DNA from: Albifimbria verrucaria
Lineage: Eukaryota > Ascomycota > Sordariomycetes > Hypocreales > Stachybotryaceae
DNA length: 64,000 nt
Assembly (NCBI GenBank): GCA_020081605.1
Contig: JAHREC010000045.1
Coordinates: 2,170,001-2,234,000, forward strand
Reading direction: 5' to 3'
Shown here: positions 46,065 to 57,966 of the stretch, in pieces
Layout: every line of letters starts with the position of its first letter
Numbering within the stretch: the stretch's first letter is position 1
The notes under the pieces: model-generated
Databases searched by the model: none
Told to the model about the DNA's origin: nothing
Seen by the model: only the letters and a program-made list of their open reading frames with translations
Translations under genes and position numbers: made by a program

Positions 46065-46939
46065 TGTGTACGGCAATTGAATGTGCACTTGAAAGTTTGC
46101 TCGTAGATAGAAATGAAGACGTCGTGAAACATCGAGCTAGGTGAGAAACGATCTCTTTAAATCTGAATTACATAGATTTGGCCAATACGAGCATGATGCC
46201 TGCCGCATCCTTAGTCTCGCCGAGCTGCTAAAAAGGATGAAAATCGTAAGACTCGTATAAATAGAGTTGATTCTAAGGCTGACACGCCAAGGATGCTTAC
46301 GTGGAGTTTGTATAAGTGGGATGAAGTTGTATAAAGTGGGATGAGATTGTCTGGGTGGGATGACTTCGGAGTGACTCGCCGATGATATATTCAACCAGTT
46401 CCATACCGCAATTGACTCAGCTGAAATAAGTATAGTAAAGCTATACTATATCAATTTCCCGTTTTGTGTAGTAATTATCATATGAGGCTGCGGTAGCCCT
46501 CAAGGGCTGCTATAGTTGGAAGATTACAAAATTGATCATTGTAACGGCACCCACGTCTCCACAATTTGACGTTGGGGTTAGGAGTTATATCTAGCAGGTC
46601 ACAAAACTACTGATAAATAGTTGGTAGTTAATGTAGGAACCATATTACGCTTGCTTATGGATGGCCGAGGCTACTGTTGCCTACAATAAAACAGTTTGTG
46701 GAGGGTGCCCAGGACACTCTTCAAGTAAGCTTTGGGAATGAATTTTCGAGTTTTATCAGCATCGAATCGAATATCTTAGGGATGGCATGTAAATGATATA
46801 GCATTTGGAGACATCTTAAGGCTACAAATTCCTCAAGCCATAACACATATGACACCGTGCAGCCGCTTAAGGAACTCTGGCTATCTTGCTACACTCAAAT
46901 GGTTGCAATACCAGATGATCCACCTTGAAAAACAATCCT
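46065..46939. other. Intergenic, promoter of the small secreted protein and 3' end of GH7
   Basis: Contains the tandem repeat described separately. No gene is supported. Confidence 0.45.
46307..46363. repeat. Three imperfect ~19-base tandem repeats
   Basis: Units tttgtataagtgggatga, agttgtataaagtgggatga and gattgtctgggtgggatga lie head to tail 240-300 bases upstream of the crystallin-like secreted protein start. The shared core is gtgggatga. It may be a repeated regulator-binding site. Confidence 0.5.
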
Positions 46940-48569
46940 TCACAGTTTCACCGTTGAACCTATGGGACCAAAGCGGATATTGGACCAGGTAACTGTCGCG
47001 TCAGGCCACATTACTCCAGTGTTGGCAGGGTCGTTAAATTCTGGGTCACAAGGGCCTCGCTCCGTGCCTGGGAGACCGGCTCTATCAGGAGTCCAGATGC
47101 TATCCAACCATAAGTTGTGACCCCAATGCTGATTATTCTATGGTTAGTATAATAGCCAATAGAATCGGTTTACTGCTCCACTCACATCGTCGGTGATTGA
47201 CATTGCCATTACCATGGGCCTCCGCAGGGCGTCGATGTGCTTCTCGAACCCCCAACACTGGTAAAGCGGTCTTTGTCATCGAAATTTACAACCTTAGCCT
47301 TGCAGTAGTCGTTGGTAATTCCGTTCTCTGAGGGAAAGCCAGGTAATTTTGGACTGGGAACTTCGATTTTCTTGCCGTCCTGGATAAAGAACTGGGTTAC
47401 TCTTTTCTCATCGAACCGGGTGACAATGCTGAGCAATCGCAAGAATTAATTTTCGTAGTCTCAAATGCGGTTTATATACGTACGTAAACTTCTTGTTCGT
47501 GTTCAGAGTTTTGTTTCGACCGTAGAATTCCTTGTTACCAAGTCTATACGGCTGATATTCACACCCGTACTTGTCACACAAGACCAACCTGTCGTCGGGG
47601 TAAAGAGATTTCTCCGGATCACACGAGGAACCTTCACAGACTTCATAATCTAGATCTTTGCAAGGCTTGGACGACATGAAGAATGAATGGGCATTGGAGT
47701 TCCTGCATGTTAGTCAGTATGTTGGCTAGGGACCAGTGTTCACTCAGAGGCTTTACAAAATATCGAATTCAGGGCAGCATGCTCCGCGAAGGCCGACGCC
47801 ATTGACCTTGTCGGTTTCAGAAGGTATCCAATCGTCGTAGTTTGCCTGGGGCCATAGTCGTTAATAATAGTATCAGAGAAGTAGCAACATCACTTACCTT
47901 GCCTCCATTAAAGCGATTGCTACGAGGACAGCTTGCATCACAGTATCCGGTACCGTATTTAGCCCCTGCTTTGTTAGTTGGGTATCTCGCTAGTCCACCA
48001 TCAGGCTCCATGGCGACAAAGTAGAGCGCAGCATTAATGCCACACTCCACAGATGAGAGATCAACATCGACGGCAACTTCATTGTTCAGAAGCGTAAACA
48101 TTTGGTACTTGTCTTCGTTCTCCATAAGAAAAACACGAGAGTTAAGGTTGTAACTGATTGATAATATCAGATATTTTGTTTTAGAAACCGCTTAGGATCA
48201 TACAATATGCACTTACTCGTGAGGGTAGTAGGTTTTGTAGGGGAGTGAAATACTGTCATTCTGTGTGATAATACCATAACTGTCTGGATAATTTGCCCCT
48301 TCTAGTGCACAATTATTCGTGCATGCATCAACACTGTCACACTCATTATTGTCCCACTTTGCATTCCCAAAACAATTATGGTAATCATCAACCACGTGTA
48401 GCCAGCGCCAATTGGAGTCGACGACAATTTCACCTTGGACTGGCTGGCAGCTTCCTGTCCCTTTGCATCGCTTCCAGGAAAGCTTGGGATGAATTTCGGG
48501 TTCGTAATGGCCGATTTTCTGCGCACCAACAAAGGCCAAGATGCCTAATATTACTATTTGTTGTATCAT
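46940..48569 (-). CDS. Divergent GH7 glycoside hydrolase with altered catalytic motif (frameshifted)
   Basis: Secreted protein of the cellobiohydrolase/endoglucanase I family. Signal peptide MIQQIVILGILAFVGA, then the family N-terminus HPKLSWKRCKGTGSCQ, VDSNWRWLHVVDDYHNCF and NCALEGANYPDSYGI. Introns fit after YYPH, before the ANYDDW segment, inside the catalytic motif, after NKKF and before HWGHNLWLDS. The motif normally ExDxxE is EFDIxN here: Glu at 47770-47768, Asp at 47764-47762, but the acid/base position (47701-47699) is Asn. The usual SIWDD segment reads SITDD. It ends WSNIRFGPIGSTVKL without a linker or cellulose-binding module. One base is missing in the C run 47249-47253. It may bind glucan without cleaving it. 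Confidence 0.82.
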
Positions 48570-49515
48570 GATGCAGTTGACAACCTTCCCTGTCATTGCT
48601 GGAACAAAACACGAAAAGGCTGTCAAGTGGCGTGTGATATATATATAATCCCAAACATCCGAGAAGGATACGTTCCGCTACTAAAAAGGTAATCTCCGAG
48701 GGTTGGCAGTATGGTAGGTGGTTACATTCGGTATCGTAATGATCGGTTGCACGCCAGAGACACGAAAAGTCATCAGCAGACATGACCGGATCAAAGGGAA
48801 AGGACTGGCTATGTAATAACAATCGTGAATTATGAAGCCAAAACCAACACATGAACCTACTTTTGAAGCTCCACCTAGTGTTTCATATACATCCATATTC
48901 GCAGTATTAAAGCGTTTCCATTTAGTCTCAAGATGTGGTATAACATTTTCTGGGTCAAAGTGACTAAACCCTCTACGAGGGGCTGCTTGTCCAATCAAGC
49001 AACTTATGGTACTCTATGTGTCATAAATGCAAAGTTGCAATTTACTTAAAGTAAGTATGCATAAATATGTATGCTACCTACACAGCACACTTTACGTCAA
49101 TATGGGCTGTTCTGGTTTTGTCAACGGGGTGACAAACTCCGCCAATATGACGTTCGGCAATGATCTTCAACCTATTTTTGGCAGCTGAATTTGCGGAGAT
49201 AAGATGGAACAAGACTAAATCACTGGGTTTTGAGTCCTCAGATAATCCATTATATCGATTGACTGAGCACTTCTACTTGAGTGACAAATATGTGCAGGGT
49301 TTAAGTATTGCTGAGGGTCCTCCTCCTGCCAATAAAACCAATATCTGGTTCTGAGATGCCCGTGACTATGTAGCACAAACAAAATGACCAAGCTCGGAGA
49401 AATAGACGATGCAAGAAATAGATATGTAGTTAAGAACCTCTAGTGCATCGTCATCAATACTACATTTCTACGGAGCTTAATGGTCTGTCCATCTATGCGG
49501 CCATCTTCTAGGACT
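48570..49515. other. Intergenic, promoter of GH7
   Basis: A minus-strand frame (48998-48681) contains GFSHFDPENVIPHLETKW, faintly like the C-terminal part of pogo-type transposases, but nothing else of such a gene is present. No gene is called. Confidence 0.35.
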
Positions 49516-52211
49516 TTACACCGATATTTTGGCTGCTTTAACATTCACACCATCAACCTCGATAGCAGAGCCTGCGTTATCCCATCCATTAACTTCGAGT
49601 GTCAGCTGCTCTTTAGGCCACAATGTCACGTAATTGTCGGACCATGTGACGGGTGTTATGTCATCACCGTCCTTGTCCACCAGATTGAGGCGGATGAAGA
49701 AGGCAGGCACATTGGATTTGTTCTCGAGAGAGATTTTGTAAGTACCCTTTTGCCCTGCGTTCGAAGAGATGCGAGCCTGGACACTGGCCGGCTTCATGGT
49801 GAAAAGGCTACTCAAGTCGGCAAATTTGGATACGGGTGTATGGTACCATGTGCTATTGTCCCAGTCAAGTTCGTCGTTGACACTTGGTAGCCAGTAAACG
49901 TTACGACTTAGTGTTCTTCTGTTGCTGTCTTGGAGAATCAATCTTAAGAACAAAACGCCTGTGTCGTTGCGTAAACCAGATACGCTGCCAACTCTTGATG
50001 CTGTGTTTTGGGAAGATTGCGTTTTTAGTGTACTCTTTGAGATTGTTTTGCCTTCGAGATCAATTAGATCTACGTTTATAAATCTGGCTCCTGCACGATC
50101 AAGTGATTGATTGATAAGCCATACGTCTTTGCCCACGTAATTGTATGCCACATGCTCGAGGCGGGATCCAACTTTGCTCCCGAAATAAGAGCCCGCAGGA
50201 TGGAGATAGTAGTCAAACTGATTCCAATGAAGGCTCGGCCAGGCATTGTTCAGCATCCAATAAATCAACCCTGTAGCAATGCGACCAGTACTCCAGCGGG
50301 ATGAGAAGCCTTCGTATTCTGCCCGGATAGCTTCATAGTCCATAATCTGGGCCTTGCGGAGGTAATCCTCGAGCGATTTGGGGCACCATATCTTTTGTAG
50401 AGGCCTTCATTGTATATTCTGCGTGTATAAAATGAGGAAGTGTTTGTTGACATATGGAAAAGGCCCTTGTTTGGACTTTTCCATAAGTCGTCGAGGTCAT
50501 CTTGAGTCAGGAACTTGCTCAAAGAATTCTTTTCTGGAGTGCCCACACCGGCTCCTAGTTCTGATCCAAAACCGAAGGCAGCACCTAGACGGTCGCCGGA
50601 GGGCTCCACGTCATACCAATAATTTGGAGGAACCCAATCGTAAGGTCCATTCATCTTCATGCCCGATGGTCCCAAAAGTTTTGGATATCCTCGTTTACTC
50701 GCAGATGGGACGATAGGAACCTGCCAATCGGCTGCTTTGAGAGCGTTGACGTAGACAGAAGTGGCCCTGTCATCAGGCCAAAAATCACTGCCGATAAGAA
50801 AAGTGAGTAAACTTGGGTGTGTCTGAAGCATTTGAGCCTCGTGTCGCATAGTCGTGTTGGCATCAGAATAATCTTTGTCTTCCCAAACGTAGACTGGGTC
50901 AACGCCGAGCTCATTATTGTACTCCCAACTTTCCCTATAATTGTGTTAGGCATATCATAATAGTGCTACGGAATGCTTACCATTTGTTGCAGCATTGGTA
51001 ACCTGCCATAACGAGTAGTCCGAGGCGGTCTGTAATCTCATACAGCTCAGGATGCTCCATATGACCTTCTAACCGAATGGTATTAAGTCCCATGTCGAGC
51101 ATGTACCGTGCGATCGTCTCAAATCTTTCTGCGTCCCATCTCATGAACATGTCAGGAGCGTACCCAGCGCCGCGAACTTGGAAGGGTGGCCATTGACCGA
51201 AAACAGGATGTCTTCGTCCTTATTCAACTTCGATGTCACGGACCGAAGACCGAATGTTGTTTCATGGATGTCAGAGACCTTTGAATCAACGGACAAGCTG
51301 ATTTTGGCTTTGTATAGAGGTTGCTTGCCCCATTGTCTCGGCCACCACAATTTGGGATTGTCAAATATCTTTTTGAAGTCCACGGTGGCCTTCTGCGTGG
51401 GTTTCAAGGATAGAGTTTTCTTGAGGTTGTATTTCCTCCCTCCGTCGGGTTCAAGTATGAGAGCCTCTGCGGTAATCTTGACAGTCCGTTTTTCTAGATT
51501 CTCAATCTTTGCTCTCAAAGTCACACTACCGGGGTCAATATCGACCAGCGCACTAACAGTCTCGAGAAACACTGGGCCTGTCTGTCTCACTTCAATGTCT
51601 CTCCAAATACCCGATCCATTGTCTGATGGCCGAGGGTTCCAGTCAATGAATCCTAGTGCAAGATCCTGATAGTAATCTGTTGGATATGTTTTGATGAGCA
51701 AGGCATTCTTTTCTTCCACCAAGCCAGTGATGTCGTAGTTTTGGCCAGAGAAAGAACCAGATTGAACGCTTTGATTTCCAACTACCTCGCCATTCACATA
51801 AATATCCGCTCCTGAGGTTATACCATGTGTTTTTAAGATAAAGTGTTGGCCCAATTTTGGTCGTAACGAGAACTCATGGTGATAGAGAAACGGCACTTTA
51901 AACATGCCCCAGTCCACATGGTTTAGGTTGTCAGAATACCACAGCTCATCTTCCGTGTATACTCCAGTTTCAATTAGACATGCCATCAGCGTGCACTTTG
52001 AAACTGGAACATGGTGCCAATCCGACGTGTCCACTCCCGGCCTCGACAGGCTTTGCGGCTCTGCTTGCACTCTGGAAGAAGTCTGGAGATCCCATCGTGG
52101 AATTTTAGCCGTATCACCGGATTTGGAAACAAGGGTTTCGGCTTGAGAGTTGGAGATGCCAACCTGCGCAGCCGCAAGAGCGAAAAGTCCACTGACGTAT
52201 TTCGAGACCAT
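49516..52211 (-). CDS. GH2 exo-beta-D-glucosaminidase (chitosan-degrading), two frameshifts
   Basis: Secreted enzyme that removes glucosamine from the non-reducing end of chitosan oligomers. Start MVSKYVSGLFALAAAQVGIS. The sugar-binding domain (YVNGEVVGNQSVQSGSFSG, LGFIDWNPRPSDNGSGIW) is followed by an immunoglobulin-like domain, then the TIM barrel with LGLLVMAGYQCCNKWE, the acid residue segment FLIGSDFWPDD and the probable nucleophile in FGFGSELGAGVGTPE. C-terminal beta domains end GVNVKAAKISV. One intron lies near 50945-50982. One-base shortages at AA 51182-51183 and TTT 50377-50379 (plus strand) break the frame; with both repaired the protein is about 880 residues, usual for the family. 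It sits between GH7 and a subtilisin on the same strand. Confidence 0.88.
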
Positions 52212-52660
52212 GTTGATGCTGTCTAATCGACTCTCATGGTAGTGCGCCCCATACCGGCCCCCGCTTCTTTTGAACGGTTATGGTACGGAGAAAGCACTTG
52301 TGTAGCAACGTTACCTTGCCCTATTTTCAGGCTGAGTATCTGTCGACCTGCCGATGTTGCAGCAGTTCCCCGCACAAGACGATCATCAGTGTCACATTGT
52401 GTTAGTTGCATTGTTTAACTCAAGGCTTGGCGCAGATGGCGCTGCACCAATTTTACCTTTCGAGCCGACGATATCCACGAGAGCCACAATTAAATTATGG
52501 TACTAGGTCGGGGCTTGAGAGGCATGATAATGGCATGTTACAGGGAACTCATGCTACTTGCAAACAAAACAAGCATGGCACGTGTGAGAAGCGACGAAAA
52601 GTTAACCCTAGAGATGACCAAGAGAGGATCGTACAACGTAATTTTCATCTTGAGTGATAT
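52212..52660. other. Intergenic between GH2 and subtilisin genes
   Basis: Promoter of the GH2 gene and 3' region of the protease. No gene seen. Confidence 0.5.
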
Positions 52661-55421
52661 CTACACATATTCAATGTAAAACGGAACCAGCTCAGCGACT
52701 TCCCAGTCCGCATCATTCTCTGCGTCCCCGAAGATCTTGAGTACGCTGATAACAAAGCGGTATCGCCCCTCCGGTACAACCTTCAAGTCATCGAGAATTC
52801 CAGTAAAGACTGACCTTACACTGCCTCTTGGCAGCAGATCTATTTTGAGCCAAAGGATATACCAACACTGTCATAGCCGAGCCACTTTTGGCGTGGAAGC
52901 TCAGGAGCTGTTCCATTGAGAGGAATAACATCGACTCTAGACTTGGCTGTCGCGAGATGAGTTGCTCCTCGGGCGATAGGCCATGGCTGAGATGGAAGCG
53001 TTCCAGGGTTTGTTACATTCACAGGCTTCTTGAGCCTGAAAACGGTATCCGCCGCAAGTGGGATTGGAGGTCTGTCTCCTATGCGGCCAAGAGAGATACC
53101 AAGTGGGTTCTCTGTATCAAAAGTACGAGTGTTCTCAAGCATGGATGCTGCAACTCCTGAATAAGGCAACACCAAATTATCGCCATTGGTGCCGTTCAGA
53201 GTAATGAAGCCGCTATACACAGGCAACAGTTCGGCGTCCACACCACCCGGCGGTGTACACTGAACTTTCACATCGGCGGATTGGCCAGCAGGGATCGTGA
53301 TTGAAGAGCTTCCGAACACAAGTTCGGCAGCCACACCATCAGCTATTGTGTTCGGAAAGCGAGACAATGCTTTGCTGCCGGGCTGATACCCATATACTGT
53401 CAGTGCTGGCGTATGGCCGATGGCATACGTAGCATCCTCCGATCCAGTATTCTTGATCGTGAAGGAGGTCTCGGCAAGATGATTTCTGCTATCATTGAAG
53501 GCTATGTCAGTGACACTTAGAATGCCCTTGGCATGGGCTGCGTCCCAAGCTTGGATGACACCCGCTCCTACTTGAGGAACTGGCGCCAGGCGTCTTTCTG
53601 GATCCACCTTGGTTAAGTCGACCCAAGTAAGCTGTCGAGACGTACTAGTGACGATACCGTTCAGCTCACGCCAATCCAGTGTCCCTCTAGCCTGACCGAC
53701 AAGTGCAATAGCAGCCGCAGCATATGGGCATGCCATGGAAGTGCCCTCTTCCACGGCATAACTACCCAGTGCAAGAGGGAAGGTCGACAATATCTTGCTG
53801 CCTGGGGCTGCGAAGGATGGGTTATTGCTGAGATCCCAATTAGGTCCCCACGAGGTGAAGTACGATGCTAATCCGCCTGAAAGGTTATTGGGAGCTGTGG
53901 CCACATAGGGTTCTGCGGCAGCAGACTCAATAAAGGTGACAGTCACGTTGGAGCCTTTACGAAGTAACTCGATAAAAGCCTTGCCCTGAGTCAAAGTGGT
54001 AAGCCCGGATCCCTCCAAATCAGGAGGAAGATAGTCCAAGTATTCCGGCCTGATATTATGGTTAGTATTGCTAAAATTTTGACGTCATGGTAAGGTGTAT
54101 TGACTTACGAGTCGTTTGGACCATAGAATAAGATGTTCTTTCCACCCTTAGCAAGGATATTGACGGCTTGGCCATAGATCTGACAAGGCCCATTTTCCGC
54201 CAAAACCACATATTCAGAGAGGTCAGGAATATTGTCGGGAAGGGGCGAGCATCCATCAATCACCGTTCCGTTATTTGGAGCCCGGCCAAAATGATACAAA
54301 GGTTTCGTCACGTTTGCGAATTGTGGGTATCCAGAAGTCCATCCAAAAGCTTGAGCATTAGAGCCGTCAACTTCGAACGAACCACCAAAAAGTATCAGTG
54401 GGTTTTCGAGAGTGTCAATGGAAGCAACAGAGCCAGCTCCCCGAGCAGAAGCAGGATTGCTTGGGCTAAAAACACCCTGCTCGCCGGAATTTCCCGCGGC
54501 AATGATGACAGGAACGCCAGCATCAGCAATTCTCTGGATTGCCAGAGACCAGGGATCATCGGGCCAACCACCATCTAAACCGAGAGATGCTGTGATGATA
54601 TGGCTACCATCCTCGTATGCCCGGTTGAAGGCTGCAATAAGCACATCGTTTGTGCCTCCGCCAAAACAATCCAATGTTCGGTACGCACCAAGCTCAACGT
54701 CTGGAGCGACTCCGAGAAAGCCCAGGTCATTGGGCTGAGCTGCAATGATACCAGCCACGTGTGTGCCATGGCCGAAGCAGTTATCAATCGGATCATCATC
54801 GGGTTGGTACGGGTAGCCATTGCTGCCGATAAAGTCGTAGCCATATGAAACTAGACATCCTGGTCCGAAGCAGCCACCCAGGGCAGGGTGCGTGTAGTCA
54901 ACTCCGCTGTCAATGATACCAATGCGGATGCCTTTGCCAGTGTATCCGGCAGCATGCATGCGATCAATTTGGCCTAATAGATGGGGACTGTACGTGGAGT
55001 TGTCGGCGGTCTGTCTAGCATTGACTTTCTTAGACCTTGCGAGATTTGCAATGTTATTGTGGCCGATGGAGACAATCTTATCGTCAGGAATGCGCACTTC
55101 TCGGACTGGCCAAACATTCTTAACTCTCTGGTTGTTTGCAATCTTTGAGGCAATGGTAGCTGGGTCATCTGCTGATTTAACATTGAAGGAGATGCCGCTA
55201 AAGAGTTCGTAGGACAATGCCATACGAGTTTCGGCATCAATCTTTTCTTTACGCAGCTCTCTGAACAGAGCGTCAGGTGACTGGTCGCCCTCGAACTCAA
55301 CGATGAAGGCTCCGGGAACGACACCAGGTGGGCTGGCTGTGGTGTCATTGGAGGCGGCCGCTGCCGAGGCAGCCGCCAGGCCCATCAAGGCCATCTTTCG
55401 GACCCCGAAAATCATCTTCAT
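52661..55421 (-). CDS. Secreted subtilisin-like serine protease (S8) with PA insert and C-terminal beta domains (frameshifted)
   Basis: Start chosen at 55421, MKMIFGVRKMALMGLAAASA, which gives a signal peptide. An inhibitor-type propeptide follows (FIVEFEGDQSPDALFRELRK). Catalytic Asp is in GIIDSGVDYTHPALGG, His in CFGHGTHVAGIIAAQ and Ser in EEGTSMACPYAAAAIAL; AAGNSGEQG holds the oxyanion Asn. A protease-associated insert lies between His and Ser, and Fn3-like beta domains follow the catalytic part, as in Vpr/C5a-peptidase-type fungal subtilases. One intron is near 54105-54040. The A run read at TTTT 52843-52846 (plus strand) is one short; the corrected frame continues to EVAELVPFYIEYV and TAG 52663-52661. 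Total about 890 residues. It probably digests host or prey protein. Confidence 0.88.
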
Positions 55422-56572
55422 GCGCTTGTAGGCACTGGCAAGACCTATCTGTATAAACGAGCGACGAGAGGTGAGGAGCCCAGTAGATCTCGTATGGCCC
55501 TCAAGAGCCGGCAATGGGCTTTATAAACATTTACTATCACCGCTACATGGAAACCCTTGGAGTCTTTCTATCTCCGGAGCACTTGACAGCAAATCCTCTC
55601 AGAGCTGGGCCATACCCGAAATGAGCTCCCACGCCAGTGTCTTGGCAGCCGAGTGCAACATCGTATCGCGAGTTGCCGTGACCTTCCTAATTAAGGAACA
55701 GCTTCGAATAAGGCAATTTGAATCGAAAGAAATGTCGGTCTGTGGTCTTGTAAGTAATAGGAACGTGGAATTTTTGCAATTCAGTACGATAGGATTGCCG
55801 TCATGAGATCTAATAAGCCCGACTTTGTCGACTGGCTCGTGGTGCTCGGGATAATGGGGAATCCTTGGCGGTTGTTCTGTAACAACTTTTGTCCTTGCCT
55901 AGCAGACTATAAGGACAAGGGTCCTTGTTAAGATACAACAATACGAGAAAATGATTGCTAGTCCAGGCGGACCTGCAGAGACGGACCGCCATTTGTTCAA
56001 ATAGAAGAAGATAAAGCAGCAAAACGCCATGCAGAAAAGACGCCATAGTGGATGCGGTACTTGTTAGTCCTGGTGATTTGGCATGGCATCAGGGCAAAGA
56101 AGTTAGTACTCTGCTACCCCATGGCAATGACCCTTCCCGACCTCGAGAAACACATCAAAGAATTGCGTCGCTTTGGCTGTGATGCCGCGGTCTCTCATGT
56201 GCCCATCTAATGAACCGGTGGCCGTGGTAGGCAAACTCCTGTCACAATATGCATCATGCCATAATTCATCTAGCCAGCCAAGCACTGATTTTACAAGTGT
56301 ATGAATATTCCTCTTGATTAAATCAAGAACATGTGCTATGCTATTTTTATGTCATCTGGCCATCCCTCTGAATTGCCGCCCATAATGACTGCCGACCTCG
56401 AACCACCACTCTCGACTTCGGGACAGAGATACACCGACAATCGCCCAAATCATGGCCACCACTCACCAATGCGTCAACCCGATTTAAATACAAAAAGCCC
56501 TCATCAAAAATATCGACTATAAAAGATAAGGAATCATTTGTTATGACAAAGACATCAAAAAGCAAAAAGAAC
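55422..56572. other. Intergenic, promoter of the subtilisin gene
   Basis: No gene supported. A short inverted repeat, acaagg-gt-ccttgt, lies near 55915-55930 with a related ttgtccttg copy about 45 bases before it; it could be a transposon scar or regulatory site. Confidence 0.4.
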
Positions 56573-56663
56573 GGGTCTGGCCGGGGATTGAACCCGGGAC
56601 CTCTCGCAAATCGTGCTTTAGGGTGAGCCCTAAGCGAGAATCATACCACTAGACCACCAGACC
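56573..56663 (-). tRNA. tRNA-Pro(AGG) with intron
   Basis: The acceptor stem GGTCTGG pairs with CCAGACC at the other end. The D-arm is GGTCTAGTGGTAT, the T-arm GTCCCGGGTTCAATCCCCGG. The anticodon stem CTCGC/GCGAG encloses TTAGGG, so the anticodon is AGG, followed by an intron of about 18-19 nt before the last loop base, the usual place for fungal tRNA-Pro introns. Internal A and B boxes for RNA polymerase III are contained in the D- and T-arms. Confidence 0.93.
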
Positions 56664-56974
56664 GATGATTTGATTGTGAAATTCAGGGGCGACAATACGG
56701 TGTTTGAGCGAATGCATCCGTCGACGAGTGTCCGAGGAGCAAGAGGGAGGGTCTAGGGGTAAGAGTAAGACAATGACTGGCTTCATGTTTCGCTTCACAA
56801 CGTTGGACCGCACAACCACGAGCATATCATTGTTTATTGTTACAGAAGTCTTAATAATACAGATGCTCTAGGTTAAGGCCTAGATGAAACAAGTAAATGA
56901 GTGGAGGTTGTTTGATAGAGTTCCCAGACTCCTACTTGGTTGATACCATAACCTCCAGATAGTCCGCTTGGTAA

Positions 56975-57490
56975 TTATTTTGTGAGTTGAGCTCTGAGCC
57001 GCCGTAGATTTGCATCTTTGTGCCACCAACTTGCATGAAGCCCTGTGCTCTGCAGTCTTCTCGGCATCTGCCGAGACCATTCAAGCTGCATATCAGAATT
57101 GCATAGATTGCACATTGACTGAACCCCTGCCCTTGTCCCAGAATGATTGATCTTTATTCTAGACTCAATGGTGACTGGACTAGAGAGAAATATAGCCTCG
57201 CTAGTCCCTAGTAGCCGGTCTTCGACCAAATTCCGACCATCTGCAGTCTTTGGAAGTCTTTGTGCTATCGCAATTGCAATGACAGGGGCAACTTTGAGGA
57301 TTGGTGGCAGACCGCTCTGAACATTGGTAAGTCTCGCCAGTTTTGAAAGCTCTCCTTTCAGATTCAGAAGAGGCGAAGAACGCCTCATGATGCCAGCCGG
57401 TTTCGGGAAACAACTCGACTGTATGGCGAAACCTGCAAGGGCCAACTGGAGCCAGCATACAAAATGACGATTAGCTAGCGATGTTATCAA
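56975..57490 (-). CDS. Possible secreted hypothetical protein
   Basis: A 171-residue open frame starting MITSLANRHFVCWLQLALAG, which looks like a signal peptide, followed by a basic chain with two Cys in QSMCNLCNSD. No domain, intron or homology is recognised. A second frame overlaps it, so it may be a chance open frame. Confidence 0.3.
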   Translation of the reverse strand: MITSLANRHFVCWLQLALAGFAIQSSCFPKPAGIMRRSSPLLNLKGELSKLARLTNVQSGLPPILKVAPVIAIAIAQRLPKTADGRNLVEDRLLGTSEAIFLSSPVTIESRIKINHSGTRAGVQSMCNLCNSDMQLEWSRQMPRRLQSTGLHASWWHKDANLRRLRAQLTK

Positions 57491-57966
57491 AGGTAGCTAG
57501 CTGCCAAAATAAGCTCGGAACGTTTTAGAAAGAAATTATGGATGCGGCTGTTGCCGCTTGTAAACGAATGTGCTGCTTCATTGAGTCCAGCTTATGAAGA
57601 TGCGGAGATGCTGATCTGAAATGAGGGACCGTCAGATGGTTGGCCTTGTATTTTGGGACTCAACCAAAGTGCCTTTAGGTGGCATTTAGCCAATCAGCTG
57701 CGCAGTCATATCACGTCTCAGGGATGCTGTTCCTCCCTAAGAGTCATCCTGCCGCAACATTGTTCTTTCCCCTTCCAACGATTTCTGTTACTTTTCAACC
57801 AAAAATAATATCTGAATGCAATTTCTCAATCTTGGACTCATCGTGAAATATGATACTGCACATATCTAAGCTCTAATGCGATACTTGAACTACTCCTGGA
57901 TATGAAAACGATTGCTGCCATGATCAGTCCGTCAATAGCCTCTCCACGTCAACAGACCTAGGCTTT
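57491..57966. other. Intergenic
   Basis: Nothing supported; possible promoter for the frame at 57490 and 3' end of the HAD gene. Confidence 0.4.

Noticed and set aside
48681..48998. Pogo-type transposase fragment
   Set aside because: Only one short segment is suggestive; no DDE residues or helix-turn-helix are present.
55850..55990. Solo LTR of a retrotransposon
   Set aside because: A short inverted repeat is present, but TG...CA termini with a target-site duplication could not be identified.
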